Below are positions 8,835 through 17,350 of a stretch of 64,000 bases of DNA, in pieces. Location of the stretch: the NCBI GenBank assembly GCA_025360015.1, contig JANYCZ010000003.1, positions 1-64,000 of the forward strand, in the 5' to 3' direction. Within the stretch, counting starts at the first letter, position 1. Each line of letters starts with the position of its first letter. This stretch comes from Verrucomicrobiota bacterium (GTDB lineage: Bacteria; Verrucomicrobiota; Verrucomicrobiia; Verrucomicrobiales; Verrucomicrobiaceae). The notes below the pieces were generated by a model, which saw only the letters and a list, made by a program, of their open reading frames with translations, had not been told where the DNA came from and searched no databases. The translations under genes and the position numbers were made by a program.

Positions 8835-9368
8835 TCAAGCTGGGGCGGAGCAGTGGACTTCGACGGGCATGCGGCTGAGGCGTTGGTAGAGTTTCCGCAG
8901 AGCAAGCAGGGGCCACCAGCGGTAGAGGTAGATTTCCAGCGGGTTCCACATGGCCACCCAACCGATGATGGTGAGGCCTTCGCGGGCGAAGGTCTGCCAG
9001 TTGGCAGCGGCGGGGGAGATCAGCGTGGCGGCGAACTGGCAGGCCCCGAGGAAGAGCAGGCCGATGAGCAATGAGACACGGCCCTCGCGCATGAGGCGCT
9101 TGAAATCGCGCAGGGTCATGTCGGCGCGGTACTCGAAGTAGTGCTTGATGGAATCAGCGACGAGCTGCCGTGCATCGGCAACATCAGCAGGATGTTTCGC
9201 CAGATGCACGACGAGCTTCAGATCGTGCTGCTTGGGATGTTCCTGCGCCCAGCTGACGATGAATTCCTCAGCATCGTGATCCAGATCGCGCTCATGGAAC
9301 GGCGAGGGGTCCATGGAGTTGAACAGCTGGTTCAACTCCATGAGCTTGACCTCGATGAGTCCGATCAT
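8835..9368 (-). CDS. Hypothetical protein with two C-terminal membrane helices
   Basis: 177 residues. The N-terminal 85 residues are soluble and mainly helical with many Asp, His and Glu residues (FHERDLDHDAEEFIVSWAQ). Two membrane segments follow, about residues 99-117 (VSLLIGLLFLGACQFAATLI) and 128-146 (GLTIIGWVAMWNPLEIYLY), ending in a short basic tail. No family is recognised with certainty. It sits between a superoxide dismutase gene (22 bp upstream) and the rhodanese gene on the same strand, so a redox-linked operon is possible. Confidence 0.75.
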   Translation of the reverse strand: MIGLIEVKLMELNQLFNSMDPSPFHERDLDHDAEEFIVSWAQEHPKQHDLKLVVHLAKHPADVADARQLVADSIKHYFEYRADMTLRDFKRLMREGRVSLLIGLLFLGACQFAATLISPAAANWQTFAREGLTIIGWVAMWNPLEIYLYRWWPLLALRKLYQRLSRMPVEVHCSAPA

Positions 9369-9390
9369 GGGCGCGATCCGGTGGAGACGC

Positions 9391-10110
9391 TTACGCCTTT
9401 TTCGCTGCCGCGTAGTCTTTGGCGACTTCGGTCCAGTTCACGACGTTCCACCAGGCGGTGATGTAGTCGGGGCGCTTGTTTTGATACTTGAGGTAGTAGG
9501 CGTGCTCCCAGACATCCAGGCCGAGGATCGGGGTGCCGAGATCGGCGTCATCGACGATGCCTTTCATGAGCGGGTTGTCCTGATTTGGCGTGGAGGTGAT
9601 CTTGAGCTTGCCGTCCTTGGTGACGATGAGCCAGGCCCAGCCGGAGCCGAAGCGCTTCACACCGGCTTCGCCGAAGAGCTTTTTGAAGTCGTCGATGCTG
9701 GTGAAGCTGCTCTGGATCGCTGCGGCGAGCTTGCCTTCGGGGGCTGCCGGGCCGCTGCCGACGGGGGCCATCCATTTCCAGAACCAGGTGTGGTTCACGT
9801 GACCGCCGCCGTTGTTGCGGATGGCCATCTGGGAGGCTTCAGGGAGCGCTTTGATGTCGGAGACCAGTTCGATGGCGTCGGTCTTGCTGATGTTTCCAGC
9901 CTTGAGGGCATCGCCCAGTTTGGCGATGTAAGCGGCGTGGTGCTTGCCGAAATGGATGTTCATGGTCTGCGCATCAATGTGCGGCTCCAGGGCTTCGGGT
10001 GCGTAGGGCAGGGGAGCCTGGGTGAGGTCCAGCGCATGGCTGGTGGCAGGGACGATGAGCGAGCCCGCGAGGGCGGTGGTGCTGGTGGTGAGGAAGACGC
10101 GGCGGTTCAT
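9391..10110 (-). CDS. sodA: Superoxide dismutase, Mn-type, exported
   Basis: 239 residues: an N-terminal export signal of Tat-like form (NRRVFLTTSTTALAGSLIV, cleavage after about residue 26), then a complete Fe/Mn SOD. Metal ligands are visible: His in LEPHIDAQT, His in NHTWFW, and Asp and His in GLDVWEHAYY. The GGGHVNHTWFW signature and the Gln in PNQDNP favour manganese over iron. Export makes it a periplasmic enzyme protecting against external superoxide, which is less usual than the cytoplasmic form. It heads a likely three-gene run with a membrane protein and a rhodanese. Confidence 0.94.
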   Translation of the reverse strand: MNRRVFLTTSTTALAGSLIVPATSHALDLTQAPLPYAPEALEPHIDAQTMNIHFGKHHAAYIAKLGDALKAGNISKTDAIELVSDIKALPEASQMAIRNNGGGHVNHTWFWKWMAPVGSGPAAPEGKLAAAIQSSFTSIDDFKKLFGEAGVKRFGSGWAWLIVTKDGKLKITSTPNQDNPLMKGIVDDADLGTPILGLDVWEHAYYLKYQNKRPDYITAWWNVVNWTEVAKDYAAAKKA

Positions 10111-10220
10111 GGTGTTGGGGTGTGGGTTGTCAGGCTCGAAGAATACGAAGGCGGCGGGGGAGATGTCACGGCTAAAGTGCTGCGTGCAAAGCTTTGCCTG
10201 CGTGGTACGTTGCAGGCACC

Positions 10221-11291
10221 ATGGCCGCAGTCACCCATCCCCCCGAGTGGACCACTCCGCAGTCCTCCTTTCGTTCCCGCGACGACTGGAGCCTGAAATG
10301 GTGGATGATGTTCGCGCTGATTCTCTCCGTGGTGTTTCACATGATGCTCGTGGTCGGGTTTGACACGCTGGGCATTTCGAATGTGACACCGACGAAGCCG
10401 CGCGAGGTGCCGGAGCGCATGCGCATCAGCGAGCAGGTGATGAAAGATCAGCAGGCCATTAAAGAAATTCCAGAGATCATCGCTCCGGGCAATGTGCCGG
10501 ATATGAAGGCCTTTGAGCCCAAGCTGGATGATTTCGACAAGCTGCAGGAGTTGCCGCAGAACCAGGAAATCGACCTCACGCCAAACGTGAAGGAGATCAC
10601 CAATTTCATCCGTGCCAACGACCCGGGCGATGGCGCGCCCGGCATGACCAAGGGCAATGACATGGCCAAGCTGCTGGCCCCACAGGCCATGACCGGACCA
10701 GACATCGCCGCCGAGATGGCCAGCGTGCGCCGGGATGTTTTGTCCAAGCCCGTCTCGGAAAAGCAAATGCTGCTGGATGCCGGTGCGATTGACCCTGGCC
10801 AGGGGGGCAAGATGGACAGCGGCCTGCTGGATGCCGTGAAAAACCAGAGCACCGCGACGGCCGCAGGCGCACGGGTGAAGGGCTTTAGCAATCTGGACGA
10901 TCTGCTCGGAGGTGGTGGCAAGATGGGTGGCAGCACGGCCCCGATTCTGATGCCCACCGACCTGCTATTTGAGTATGGCAGCGATCAGCTCGCTGAAGCG
11001 GCACGCCTCAGCCTGATGAAGCTGGGCTTTCTCATTCAAAAAAATCCAGGCTCGCTTTTCATCATTGAAGGCCACACCGACAGCTTTGGCGGCGAAGACT
11101 ACAATCTGGAACTCAGCATCCGCCGTGCGAGTGCGGTGGTGAGCTGGCTGCGCGAATCGCTGGGCCTGGGCACGGACCGCATCCAGGCCGTGGGCATGGG
11201 CAAGTCCAAGCCGATCGTCAGCACCGCCGGCACACCGGAGCAGCAGGGAATGAACCGCCGCGTGGAGATCAAAGTGCGGCCGAAAAAGTAA
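10221..11291 (+). CDS. OmpA-family protein with N-terminal membrane anchor
   Basis: 356 residues from ATG 10221. A transmembrane helix lies near residues 27-49 (WWMMFALILSVVFHMMLVVGF). A long Pro/Glu/Asp-rich spacer follows, and residues about 245-356 form an OmpA C-terminal peptidoglycan-binding domain (FEYGSDQLAEAARLSL, EGHTDSFGGEDYNLELSIRRA, NRRVEIKVRP). The MotB/TolR-like layout of inner-membrane helix, linker and OmpA domain suggests an envelope-spanning anchor or energy-transducing partner. No MotA or ExbB partner is adjacent. Confidence 0.88.
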   Translation: MAAVTHPPEWTTPQSSFRSRDDWSLKWWMMFALILSVVFHMMLVVGFDTLGISNVTPTKPREVPERMRISEQVMKDQQAIKEIPEIIAPGNVPDMKAFEPKLDDFDKLQELPQNQEIDLTPNVKEITNFIRANDPGDGAPGMTKGNDMAKLLAPQAMTGPDIAAEMASVRRDVLSKPVSEKQMLLDAGAIDPGQGGKMDSGLLDAVKNQSTATAAGARVKGFSNLDDLLGGGGKMGGSTAPILMPTDLLFEYGSDQLAEAARLSLMKLGFLIQKNPGSLFIIEGHTDSFGGEDYNLELSIRRASAVVSWLRESLGLGTDRIQAVGMGKSKPIVSTAGTPEQQGMNRRVEIKVRPKK

Positions 11292-11327
11292 TCCCGTCGC
11301 GCCTCAAACTTAGCAGCACACAACCTG

Positions 11328-12797
11328 GTGAAGTCCGTGTACCTGCATTTAACGAAGCTATGGCTGCGCGGCGGCCGCTGGGTGGTGATGGTCGCGTGTC
11401 TGATCTTTTTCGCCTGGTGCTACGTGCGGGCATTTCAAGCCCAGAGCCTATCCTGTCCCGACATCCCGGCTCACGAAAGGATGTACCTGAATGCCGCCAT
11501 CGAGACGCGGCATGATCTGACGCCGGATTTTTCCAAAAGCGTATCCCAGCCGCTGAACGACTGGCTGCCGCACCGCACGGATGGGCTGGTGCGCCCGCTG
11601 TGGCCCTGGCTGGCCGCATGGACGGTTGGAGCGGGGCATTCCGAGTCATCCGGCGTATTGACTGCGGAGGACCTGCGTGTGCTGCGCTACAGCAAGCGCT
11701 GGCTCATGGGGCTGAGCCTGGGCTTTTTATTGATGCTCGGTCTGGCGGCGGCGCGGGCGTTTTCAGTTCCGGCGGCACTGCTCACGATTTTAACCATTGG
11801 CTTTGGCGTGCTGCTGCCTTCCACTGCGGAGTTTTCACCGGATGTGCTGTTTCAGATCTTGTTTCTCTTGATCTGGGTGTGCTGTGTCGCGGCTTTGAAG
11901 CGCAATTCCCTGTGGCTTTATGGCCTGATCGGATTCCTATCGGCGCTGGCGAATCTGACGCTGCCGACCACCACGACGCTGGTGCTGGTATTCATCGCGG
12001 TGAGCACGCTGCGCTGGCTGTGGGGCTGGGTGCTGGCCCACTTGCCACATGCAGCCGGCACCTCGCTCTGGGTGTGGCGCAATCACTGGCTGGGCATGGT
12101 GCTGCTGGTGTCGTGCCATCTGATCACCGTGGGGCCCATGATGGCGTATTCGAAGGAGAAACTGGGAGACGCCACCCCCTTTCACTGGCGGTGGTTTGAG
12201 AATGAACCGGCCATGCAGCAATGGACGGCCGCGCATCGGACGCGGGAAGCCTTGGAGGCCGTGCCGGCAGGGGAAATGCCGGCTTATGCGAACTACACCG
12301 CCGCTCATGCGCCGGATGCCGTGCGCGAGCGTTTCTGGCATGGCGGGGTGAAAATGATGGAGGAGGTGCTGCAGTTTCCCTGGAGTTTTGATTCGCTGCC
12401 GCATGAGCGCGGGGTGTTTGTGATCGTTCTGGCGAGCATCTTGATCCTGCTGCTGCTCATCATTGCCTTTGTGGCACCACGGGCGGCGCATGCCGGGGAG
12501 GCCCTGCATCCTGAGACAGCACCGCTGGCTTTGTTCAGCATCGTGGCGTGTGTGGCATGCACCCTGGATTTCGGCTGGGACATGCCGGTGCTGACCTGGG
12601 GCAGCCGCTATCTGGCATTGTATCCGCCCCTGGTGCTCAGCCTGCTCTGGGCCAGCGAGTCCCTGGTGCATCGCGCACGCCGGCGGCAAATGCGCCTGCC
12701 GGTGTTCGTGATGTATGAGACGGTGCTGTGGGCGCTCTGCATTCTGGCTTTCGTACGAGTGATCGCGGTCTTGCAGCCGATCTCTTTCGCGGCATGA
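11328..12797 (+). CDS. Polytopic membrane protein, possible glycosyltransferase-like
   Basis: 489 residues from a GTG start at 11328. About ten hydrophobic segments can be counted, with a soluble periplasmic-type loop after the first helix (PDIPAHERMYLNAAIETRHDLTPDF) and a larger loop around residues 280-345. The overall form recalls GT-C/PMT-like or EpsG-like membrane enzymes, but the catalytic DD or DE motif of that group is not obvious, so the function is left open. It is 37 bp downstream of the OmpA-like gene and 17 bp upstream of a HAD phosphatase. Confidence 0.75.
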   Translation: MKSVYLHLTKLWLRGGRWVVMVACLIFFAWCYVRAFQAQSLSCPDIPAHERMYLNAAIETRHDLTPDFSKSVSQPLNDWLPHRTDGLVRPLWPWLAAWTVGAGHSESSGVLTAEDLRVLRYSKRWLMGLSLGFLLMLGLAAARAFSVPAALLTILTIGFGVLLPSTAEFSPDVLFQILFLLIWVCCVAALKRNSLWLYGLIGFLSALANLTLPTTTTLVLVFIAVSTLRWLWGWVLAHLPHAAGTSLWVWRNHWLGMVLLVSCHLITVGPMMAYSKEKLGDATPFHWRWFENEPAMQQWTAAHRTREALEAVPAGEMPAYANYTAAHAPDAVRERFWHGGVKMMEEVLQFPWSFDSLPHERGVFVIVLASILILLLLIIAFVAPRAAHAGEALHPETAPLALFSIVACVACTLDFGWDMPVLTWGSRYLALYPPLVLSLLWASESLVHRARRRQMRLPVFVMYETVLWALCILAFVRVIAVLQPISFAA

Positions 12798-12813
12798 ATG
12801 CGCGCCCCCATTC

Positions 12814-13614
12814 ATGGCAGCCTCCAAACATCGTTTCATTCTCTGCTTCGACTTCGATGGTACGCTTGTGCATCCCGAGAGAGATCCTGTGTTTCATCCG
12901 GGGCTCGGGCAGATGATCCAAATGCTCCGCGGCCAGGGCGCAGCATGGGTGATCAACACGGGGCGCGGCTTGAGCCAGACGATCGAAGGCATGGCCCAGC
13001 ATGGCATCTACATGGAGCCGGATTTCATCATCGCGCAGGAGTGTGACATTTATAAGCCGGGCTTTTTCAGCCGCTGGACGGACTACGGCTCGTGGAACCG
13101 GCAGGCGCTGCGTGCGCAGGAGCGGTTCGTCAAAGATCACCAGCCCTCGCTGCAGGCCATCCGCCAGATGGTGGAGACGCAAACAAATGCTTCTTTCATC
13201 AGCGGTGGTTCAGGTGAGATGGGCATCGTGGGTACGAGCGACTTCGAGCTGGACGGCATCTGCGCCTACATCGACACGCACGCACGGCAGTTCCCGGACA
13301 TCGGCTATCACCGCAATGGCATCTACCTGCGCTTTTCGCACAGCGGCTACAGCAAAGGCACCGCGCTCAGCGAGCTGGCGCGCCTGCTCGGGCTGGACGC
13401 TTCGGTGTGCTTTGCCGGGGGCGATAATTTTAATGATCTGAGCATGCTGGATCCCCGCCATGCGCGCATGATTGCCTGCCCGGGGAATGCGGTGGAGCCG
13501 GTGAAACAGATCGTGCATGCACGCGGCGGATTCGTCGCCACGCGCTTCGCCAGTGAGGGCATGATGGAGGCGCTGACGCATTTTTTTGGAAATTCTGCGG
13601 CCCCAGCGGCCTGA
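12814..13614 (+). CDS. HAD superfamily hydrolase, Cof/sucrose-phosphatase-like
   Basis: 266 residues. HAD motif I is FDFDGTL (about residues 12-18), motif II is the Thr of INTGR, motif III is the Lys of HSGYSKGTAL, and motif IV is FAGGDNFNDLSML. A C2-type cap lies between motifs II and III. The pattern matches Cof-type and sucrose-phosphate-phosphatase-like enzymes that dephosphorylate sugar phosphates or pyridoxal phosphate. The natural substrate cannot be told from sequence. The gene closes the OmpA and membrane-protein run. A T7 stretch shortly after the stop (about 13622) may help termination. Confidence 0.87.
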   Translation: MAASKHRFILCFDFDGTLVHPERDPVFHPGLGQMIQMLRGQGAAWVINTGRGLSQTIEGMAQHGIYMEPDFIIAQECDIYKPGFFSRWTDYGSWNRQALRAQERFVKDHQPSLQAIRQMVETQTNASFISGGSGEMGIVGTSDFELDGICAYIDTHARQFPDIGYHRNGIYLRFSHSGYSKGTALSELARLLGLDASVCFAGGDNFNDLSMLDPRHARMIACPGNAVEPVKQIVHARGGFVATRFASEGMMEALTHFFGNSAAPAA

Positions 13615-13687
13615 TTTCGCCTTTTTTTAAAGCTTTCCGAGGAAGTTTTTCCTTGCCGAAGGGCCAGAGGTGTGGAAATCTCCGCGC

Positions 13688-13710
13688 CCCTCGTCCCAAA
13701 ATGACGAGGG
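13688..13710 (+). promoter_or_regulatory. Hairpin in the rplU leader
   Basis: An 8-bp perfect stem (CCCTCGTC / GACGAGGG) with a 7-nt loop lies 22 nt before the L21 start codon. L21 leaders in other bacteria carry autoregulatory structures, so this may be one. It could instead help terminate the upstream gene, although no T-run follows directly. Confidence 0.4.
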
Positions 13711-13731
13711 CAACTCTTACTTTTTCAGGTT

Positions 13732-14046
13732 ATGGCATACGCAATCATCAAAACAGGCGGCAAGCAGTATAAAGTCTCCGTGGGCGACAAGTTCGACGTG
13801 GAGAAACTCGAAGCTGCAGAAGGCGACACCGCCACCTTCGACCAGGTGCTCGCCGCCGGGGAAGGCAACAGCATCAACGTGGGCGCTCCCATCCTCGCAG
13901 GTGCCAGCGTGTCCGCCAAGGTGATCAAGCAGCACAGAGCTGACAAGGCCACCACCTTCAAGTTCCGCAAGCGCAAGGGCTTCCACAAGACCCGTGGTCA
14001 CCGCCAGCCGCTGACCCTCGTGCAGATCACCGCCATCAACGCCTAA
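13732..14046 (+). CDS. rplU: 50S ribosomal protein L21
   Basis: 104 residues, normal length. It starts AYAIIKTGGKQYKVSVGDKFDVEKL, ends with KRKGFHKTRGHRQPLTLVQI, and has the family VKIIKHRRGKK-like segment replaced by IKQHRADKATTFKFRKR. The protein binds 23S rRNA domain V with L20. It lies 20 bp upstream of rpmA, the universal rplU-rpmA order, in a region shared with other housekeeping genes. Confidence 0.97.
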   Translation: MAYAIIKTGGKQYKVSVGDKFDVEKLEAAEGDTATFDQVLAAGEGNSINVGAPILAGASVSAKVIKQHRADKATTFKFRKRKGFHKTRGHRQPLTLVQITAINA

Positions 14047-14066
14047 TTTTTTAACACTCTCTTCTT

Positions 14067-14342
14067 ATGGCCCATAAAAAAGGACAAGGTTCCGTCAAAA
14101 ACGGTCGCGACAGCCAGAGCAAGCGTCTCGGCGTCAAGAAATTCGGCGGTGAGGCCGTCATCGGTGGCAACATCATCCTCCGCCAGCGTGGGACGAAGTG
14201 GATCCCAGGCCGCAATGTCGGTCTTGGCCGTGACCACACCATCTTCGCACTCGTGGCTGGCCGAGTCCTTTTCGACAAGGATGGCCGTCGTGTGAACGTC
14301 GAGCCTGTCGCTGTCGAAGCTGTGGCTGCTCTTCCGGCATAA
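14067..14342 (+). CDS. rpmA: 50S ribosomal protein L27
   Basis: 91 residues. The canonical N terminus [24 protein letters not shown] directly follows Met, so there is no Firmicutes-type cleavable extension. The conserved [32 protein letters not shown] block is present. The N-terminal tail reaches the peptidyl-transferase centre. Co-transcribed with rplU and followed by a strong terminator. The usual neighbour obgE is not next to it here. Confidence 0.97.
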   Translation: MAHKKGQGSVKNGRDSQSKRLGVKKFGGEAVIGGNIILRQRGTKWIPGRNVGLGRDHTIFALVAGRVLFDKDGRRVNVEPVAVEAVAALPA

Positions 14343-14368
14343 GCGGTCGAACAGTTTATTTTCATCAG

Positions 14369-14396
14369 GGCGCGGATCATCTCCGCGCCCTTTTTC
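14369..14396 (+). terminator. Intrinsic terminator of rplU-rpmA
   Basis: A perfect 9-bp stem (GGGCGCGGA / TCCGCGCCC, 14369-14377 with 14383-14391) with a 5-nt loop, then five T residues. Confidence 0.93.
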
Positions 14397-14431
14397 ATGC
14401 CCAAATTTCCTGGATGAACCCTATTTCCTAC

Positions 14432-14459
14432 TTTACACATCGGGAATCAGGTGAATAAT
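14432..14459 (+). promoter_or_regulatory. Possible sigma-70 promoter of the sulfate operon
   Basis: TTTACA (14432-14437) and AATAAT (14454-14459) are separated by 16 bp. Transcription would begin about 4 nt before the cysH ATG at 14470, so the leader would be almost absent. Similar close spacing is seen at accessory genes in this window. Confidence 0.4.
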
Positions 14460-14469
14460 CGCCCCTCGC

Positions 14470-15126
14470 ATGAATCCCGACCAAATCCAGGCTCTCAATG
14501 ACGCTGCCCGTGGCCAGTCGCCGCAGGAAATCATCCAAACCGCGCTCGCTCAGACTGAAGGCGGGGCCATCGTCACCACGAATTTCCGCCCGTATGAAGC
14601 GGTGATCCTGCACCTCGCCACCACGCAGAGCGCGGAGATTCCGATTCTGTGGGTCGATCACGGCACCAATCTCCCTGAGACCTACCTCTTCGCCGAGAAG
14701 AGCCGCGCAAAGCTGGGCCTCAATCTGCAGGCCTACCTGCCGAAGATGACCGCCGCCCACTGGCTGGCGCTGAATGGCGGCCAGGTGCCGATGCCGGATG
14801 AAGTCGAGCGCGTGGAATCCTTCAGCCGCATCATGAAGCTGGAGCCCTTTGAGCGTGGCATGCGCGAGCTGGCCCCGAAAGTGTGGATCACCGCGCTGCG
14901 CAAGGAGCAGAACCCCCAGCGTGCCGCCACGCTGCAACCCTTCATGTGGGATGCCAAATTCAACTGCCTCAAGGTGAATCCCATCCTCGAATGGACGCCT
15001 GTGGAGATGGACGCCTACCTGCTGGAGCACGACCTGCCGAACGAGCGCACCTACTACGATCCCGCCAAGGGCGACGAAAAGCACGAATGCGGCCTGCACG
15101 CCAAGCTCGTCACCGACAAAGCGTAA
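14470..15126 (+). CDS. cysH: Phosphoadenylyl-sulfate reductase-like protein CysH
   Basis: 218 residues. A PP-loop reductase with VDHGTNLPETYLFAEK, WITALRKEQNPQRA and the catalytic C-terminal ECGLH. There are no paired-cysteine iron-sulfur motifs (CC...CxxC), so it should be of the PAPS type using thioredoxin or glutaredoxin. Two differences from E. coli CysH stand out: the usual SSSFG P-loop reads TTNFR, and the GY-x-SVGD-x-x-TT segment before the ECGLH is shortened. It opens a run with tauE, cysD and cysN and reduces activated sulfate to sulfite. The exact donor (APS or PAPS) is uncertain because no cysC is visible here. Confidence 0.88.
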   Translation: MNPDQIQALNDAARGQSPQEIIQTALAQTEGGAIVTTNFRPYEAVILHLATTQSAEIPILWVDHGTNLPETYLFAEKSRAKLGLNLQAYLPKMTAAHWLALNGGQVPMPDEVERVESFSRIMKLEPFERGMRELAPKVWITALRKEQNPQRAATLQPFMWDAKFNCLKVNPILEWTPVEMDAYLLEHDLPNERTYYDPAKGDEKHECGLHAKLVTDKA

Positions 15127-15132
15127 GCGTTC

Positions 15133-15879
15133 ATGGAATTCCTCACCTCCGAATTCGCGCTCTATGTGCTGGCCGGCTTCGTCGCTCAATTGATCGATGG
15201 AGCACTCGGCATGGCCTATGGCGTGAGTGCCTCGTCTTTGCTGTCCGTCTTCGGGGTGGAGCCTCGGGTGGTCAGCGCCACGGTGCATGCGGCGGAATGC
15301 TTCACCACGGGAGCCTCGGGACTTTCCCACCATGCGTTTGGCAATGTGGACCGCACGTTGTTCCGACGGCTGCTCATTCCTGCCGTGGTCGGCGCGGTGG
15401 TGGGTGCCTACATCCTCACTTCGATCGATGGCAAGGTGCTGAAGCCCTACATCTCCATTTATCTCGTGGTCATGGGGGTGGTGATCATCGCCAAGGCCTT
15501 CACCCGCGTGCCACCGCGCCAGGTCACCACACACCTTGCTCCGCTGGGATTCTTCGGCGCGCTGGTCGATGCGATGTGTGGCGGCGGCTGGGGCCCCATC
15601 GTGGCGTCCAACCTCATCCTTCGTGGCAATGACACACGCATCACCGTCGGCAGTGTAAACGCCGTCGAGTTCTTCGTCACGCTCGCTGCTTCCATCACCT
15701 TCTTCCTGACTATTGGCCTCACGCATTGGAACATCATCCTCGCGCTCGCCATCGGCGGCGTCATCGCCGCGCCCCTCGCTGCATGGGCGGCGAAGCACAT
15801 CCCGCACAAGCCCTTCATGGTGCTGGTCGGCGTGCTGATCGTCACCATCAACTCCCTGCGCATTTTCAAAATTCTTTAA
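15133..15879 (+). CDS. TauE/SafE family sulfite/anion permease
   Basis: 248 residues with about seven hydrophobic helices and the duplicated TauE/SafE signature: first half FVAQLIDGALGMAYGVSASSLL, second half LVDAMCGGGWGPIVASNLI. The family exports or imports sulfite, sulfonates or related anions. It starts 6 bp after cysH and ends 9 bp before cysD, so it is embedded in the sulfate-assimilation operon. The likely role is to move sulfite or sulfate across the inner membrane; direction is not determinable. Confidence 0.92.
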   Translation: MEFLTSEFALYVLAGFVAQLIDGALGMAYGVSASSLLSVFGVEPRVVSATVHAAECFTTGASGLSHHAFGNVDRTLFRRLLIPAVVGAVVGAYILTSIDGKVLKPYISIYLVVMGVVIIAKAFTRVPPRQVTTHLAPLGFFGALVDAMCGGGWGPIVASNLILRGNDTRITVGSVNAVEFFVTLAASITFFLTIGLTHWNIILALAIGGVIAAPLAAWAAKHIPHKPFMVLVGVLIVTINSLRIFKIL

Positions 15880-15888
15880 TCCCGTCTC

Positions 15889-16797
15889 ATGTCCGCGATC
15901 ACTCATCTCCAATTCCTCGAATCCGAGGCCATCTACATCCTGCGCGAAACGGCGGCGCAGTTCCAAAAGCCGGCGCTGCTGTTCTCCGGGGGCAAAGACT
16001 CCATCGTCATGGCCTGGCTGGCGCGCAAAGCCTTCCATCCTTCGCGGCTGCCCTTCCCATTGGTGCATGTGGACACTGGGCACAACTTCCCCGAAGCCAT
16101 CGAATACCGCGACTGGTTCGTGCAGGAGATCGGCGCCACGCTGACCGTCGGTCTGGTGCAGAAGTCCATCGACGATGGTCGTGTGCAGGAAGAAAAAGGC
16201 TACAACGCCAGCCGCAACAAACTGCAGACGGTCACGCTGCTCGACACCATCGAGGAGAACAAGTATGACGCCTGCCTGGGCGGTGGTCGCCGCGATGAAG
16301 AGAAAGCCCGTGCCAAGGAGCGCTTCTTCAGCCACCGCGATGAATTCGGTCAGTGGGACCCCAAGAACCAGCGCCCCGAGCTGTGGAATATCTTCAATGG
16401 TCGCAAGCACTTCGGTGAGCACTTCCGCGTCTTCCCCCTGAGCAACTGGACCGAGATGGACATCTGGCAGTACATCCGCCAGGAAAACATCCCCCTGCCA
16501 AGCCTCTACTTCAGCCATCAGCGCAAGATCATCGACCGCCACGGCCAGCTTCTCGACGCCAGCACCGGCATCATCCCGCTGCACGATGAAGAGAAGCCGA
16601 AGGTGAAGGAAATGACCATCCGCTTCCGCACTGTGGGCGACATCACCTGCACCGGCGCGGTGGAATCCACTGCGAGCACCATTGATGAAATCGTCGCGGA
16701 AGTCGCTGCTGCCCGTCAGACCGAGCGTGGCACTCGCGCGGATGACAAGCGTTCTGAAAACGCCATGGAAGACCGCAAAAAAGAGGGGTACTTCTGA
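15889..16797 (+). CDS. cysD: Sulfate adenylyltransferase subunit 2
   Basis: 302 residues, the usual length. The PP-loop is LLFSGGKDSIVMAWLARKAF near residues 26-45. LVHVDTGHNFPEAIEYRD, CLGGGRRDEEKARAKER and FRVFPLSNWTEMDIWQYI are diagnostic for CysD. With the GTPase CysN it makes APS from ATP and sulfate. Here cysD and cysN are not adjacent: two small genes (16802-17041, 17060-17326) lie between them in the same direction, which is unusual. Confidence 0.96.
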   Translation: MSAITHLQFLESEAIYILRETAAQFQKPALLFSGGKDSIVMAWLARKAFHPSRLPFPLVHVDTGHNFPEAIEYRDWFVQEIGATLTVGLVQKSIDDGRVQEEKGYNASRNKLQTVTLLDTIEENKYDACLGGGRRDEEKARAKERFFSHRDEFGQWDPKNQRPELWNIFNGRKHFGEHFRVFPLSNWTEMDIWQYIRQENIPLPSLYFSHQRKIIDRHGQLLDASTGIIPLHDEEKPKVKEMTIRFRTVGDITCTGAVESTASTIDEIVAEVAAARQTERGTRADDKRSENAMEDRKKEGYF

Positions 16798-16801
16798 TTC
16801 C

Positions 16802-17041
16802 ATGAGCGCACTCACCATTCAACTGCCTGATTCTGTGTTCTCGGCCATGATGGCTCTCTCCAAACGCGATGGCGTTCCCTTGGACAGTCTCTTTGCTACC
16901 GCAGCAGCCGAAAAAATTTCCGCCATGTACGGCATCGACTTTCTTGATCAGCACGCTTCCCAGGCGCCCACCCAGGAGGAGTTTCTTCGCATCCTGTCCA
17001 AAGTTCCCAACAATCCCCCTGATCCCGGTGATGAATGGTAA
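16802..17041 (+). CDS. Small ribbon-helix-helix-like protein between cysD and cysN
   Basis: 79 residues from ATG 16802, 4 bp after the cysD stop. The N-terminal beta strand and two helices (LTIQLPDSVFSAMMALSKRDGVPLDSLFATAAAEKI) have the form of a ribbon-helix-helix or antitoxin-type DNA-binding domain, followed by an acidic Pro-rich tail. It may be an antitoxin-like or regulatory protein. No toxin domain is recognised in the next gene. The assignment rests on pattern only. Confidence 0.65.
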   Translation: MSALTIQLPDSVFSAMMALSKRDGVPLDSLFATAAAEKISAMYGIDFLDQHASQAPTQEEFLRILSKVPNNPPDPGDEW

Positions 17042-17059
17042 TCATACAACCGCTCCTTG

Positions 17060-17326
17060 ATGAAATCACTGGCTGAAGCACTCTCCTACTCCGTAGCCTT
17101 TCTGGCTTCGGTAGGCCGGGACGACGAAGATGCGGCGGATGACGACTGCGACGCGCTCGAATCCATCACCGCCATTATACGCGGAGCCACACCGCCTGAG
17201 CTCGAAGCCATTCGAGTGGCTTCAGAATCTGCCATTTCCACCCTTCTCAAGTCCGAGCCTTCCGACCAGGCGCTCATTCAAGGTTACCGCGATTGCATCG
17301 AAAACTTCTGCAACCAGACCGCATAG
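17060..17326 (+). CDS. Small acidic hypothetical protein between cysD and cysN
   Basis: 88 residues from ATG 17060 (a TTG directly before it is not needed). The product is acidic, largely helical (GRDDEDAADDDCDALESITAIIRG, then ELEAIRVASESAISTLL) and has three Cys residues. I do not recognise a family. It lies 18 bp after the ribbon-helix-helix-like gene and 24 bp before cysN, so it must be co-transcribed with the sulfate genes unless it has its own promoter. It could be a partner of the preceding small protein. Confidence 0.6.
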   Translation: MKSLAEALSYSVAFLASVGRDDEDAADDDCDALESITAIIRGATPPELEAIRVASESAISTLLKSEPSDQALIQGYRDCIENFCNQTA

Positions 17327-17350
17327 ACCCCCTTCACTCAGCTTTTTATC

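Noticed and set aside
14428-16818. A 796-codon minus-strand frame opposite cysH-tauE-cysD
   Set aside because: Antisense to three clear genes with their own start codons and motifs; codon composition is that of a shadow frame.
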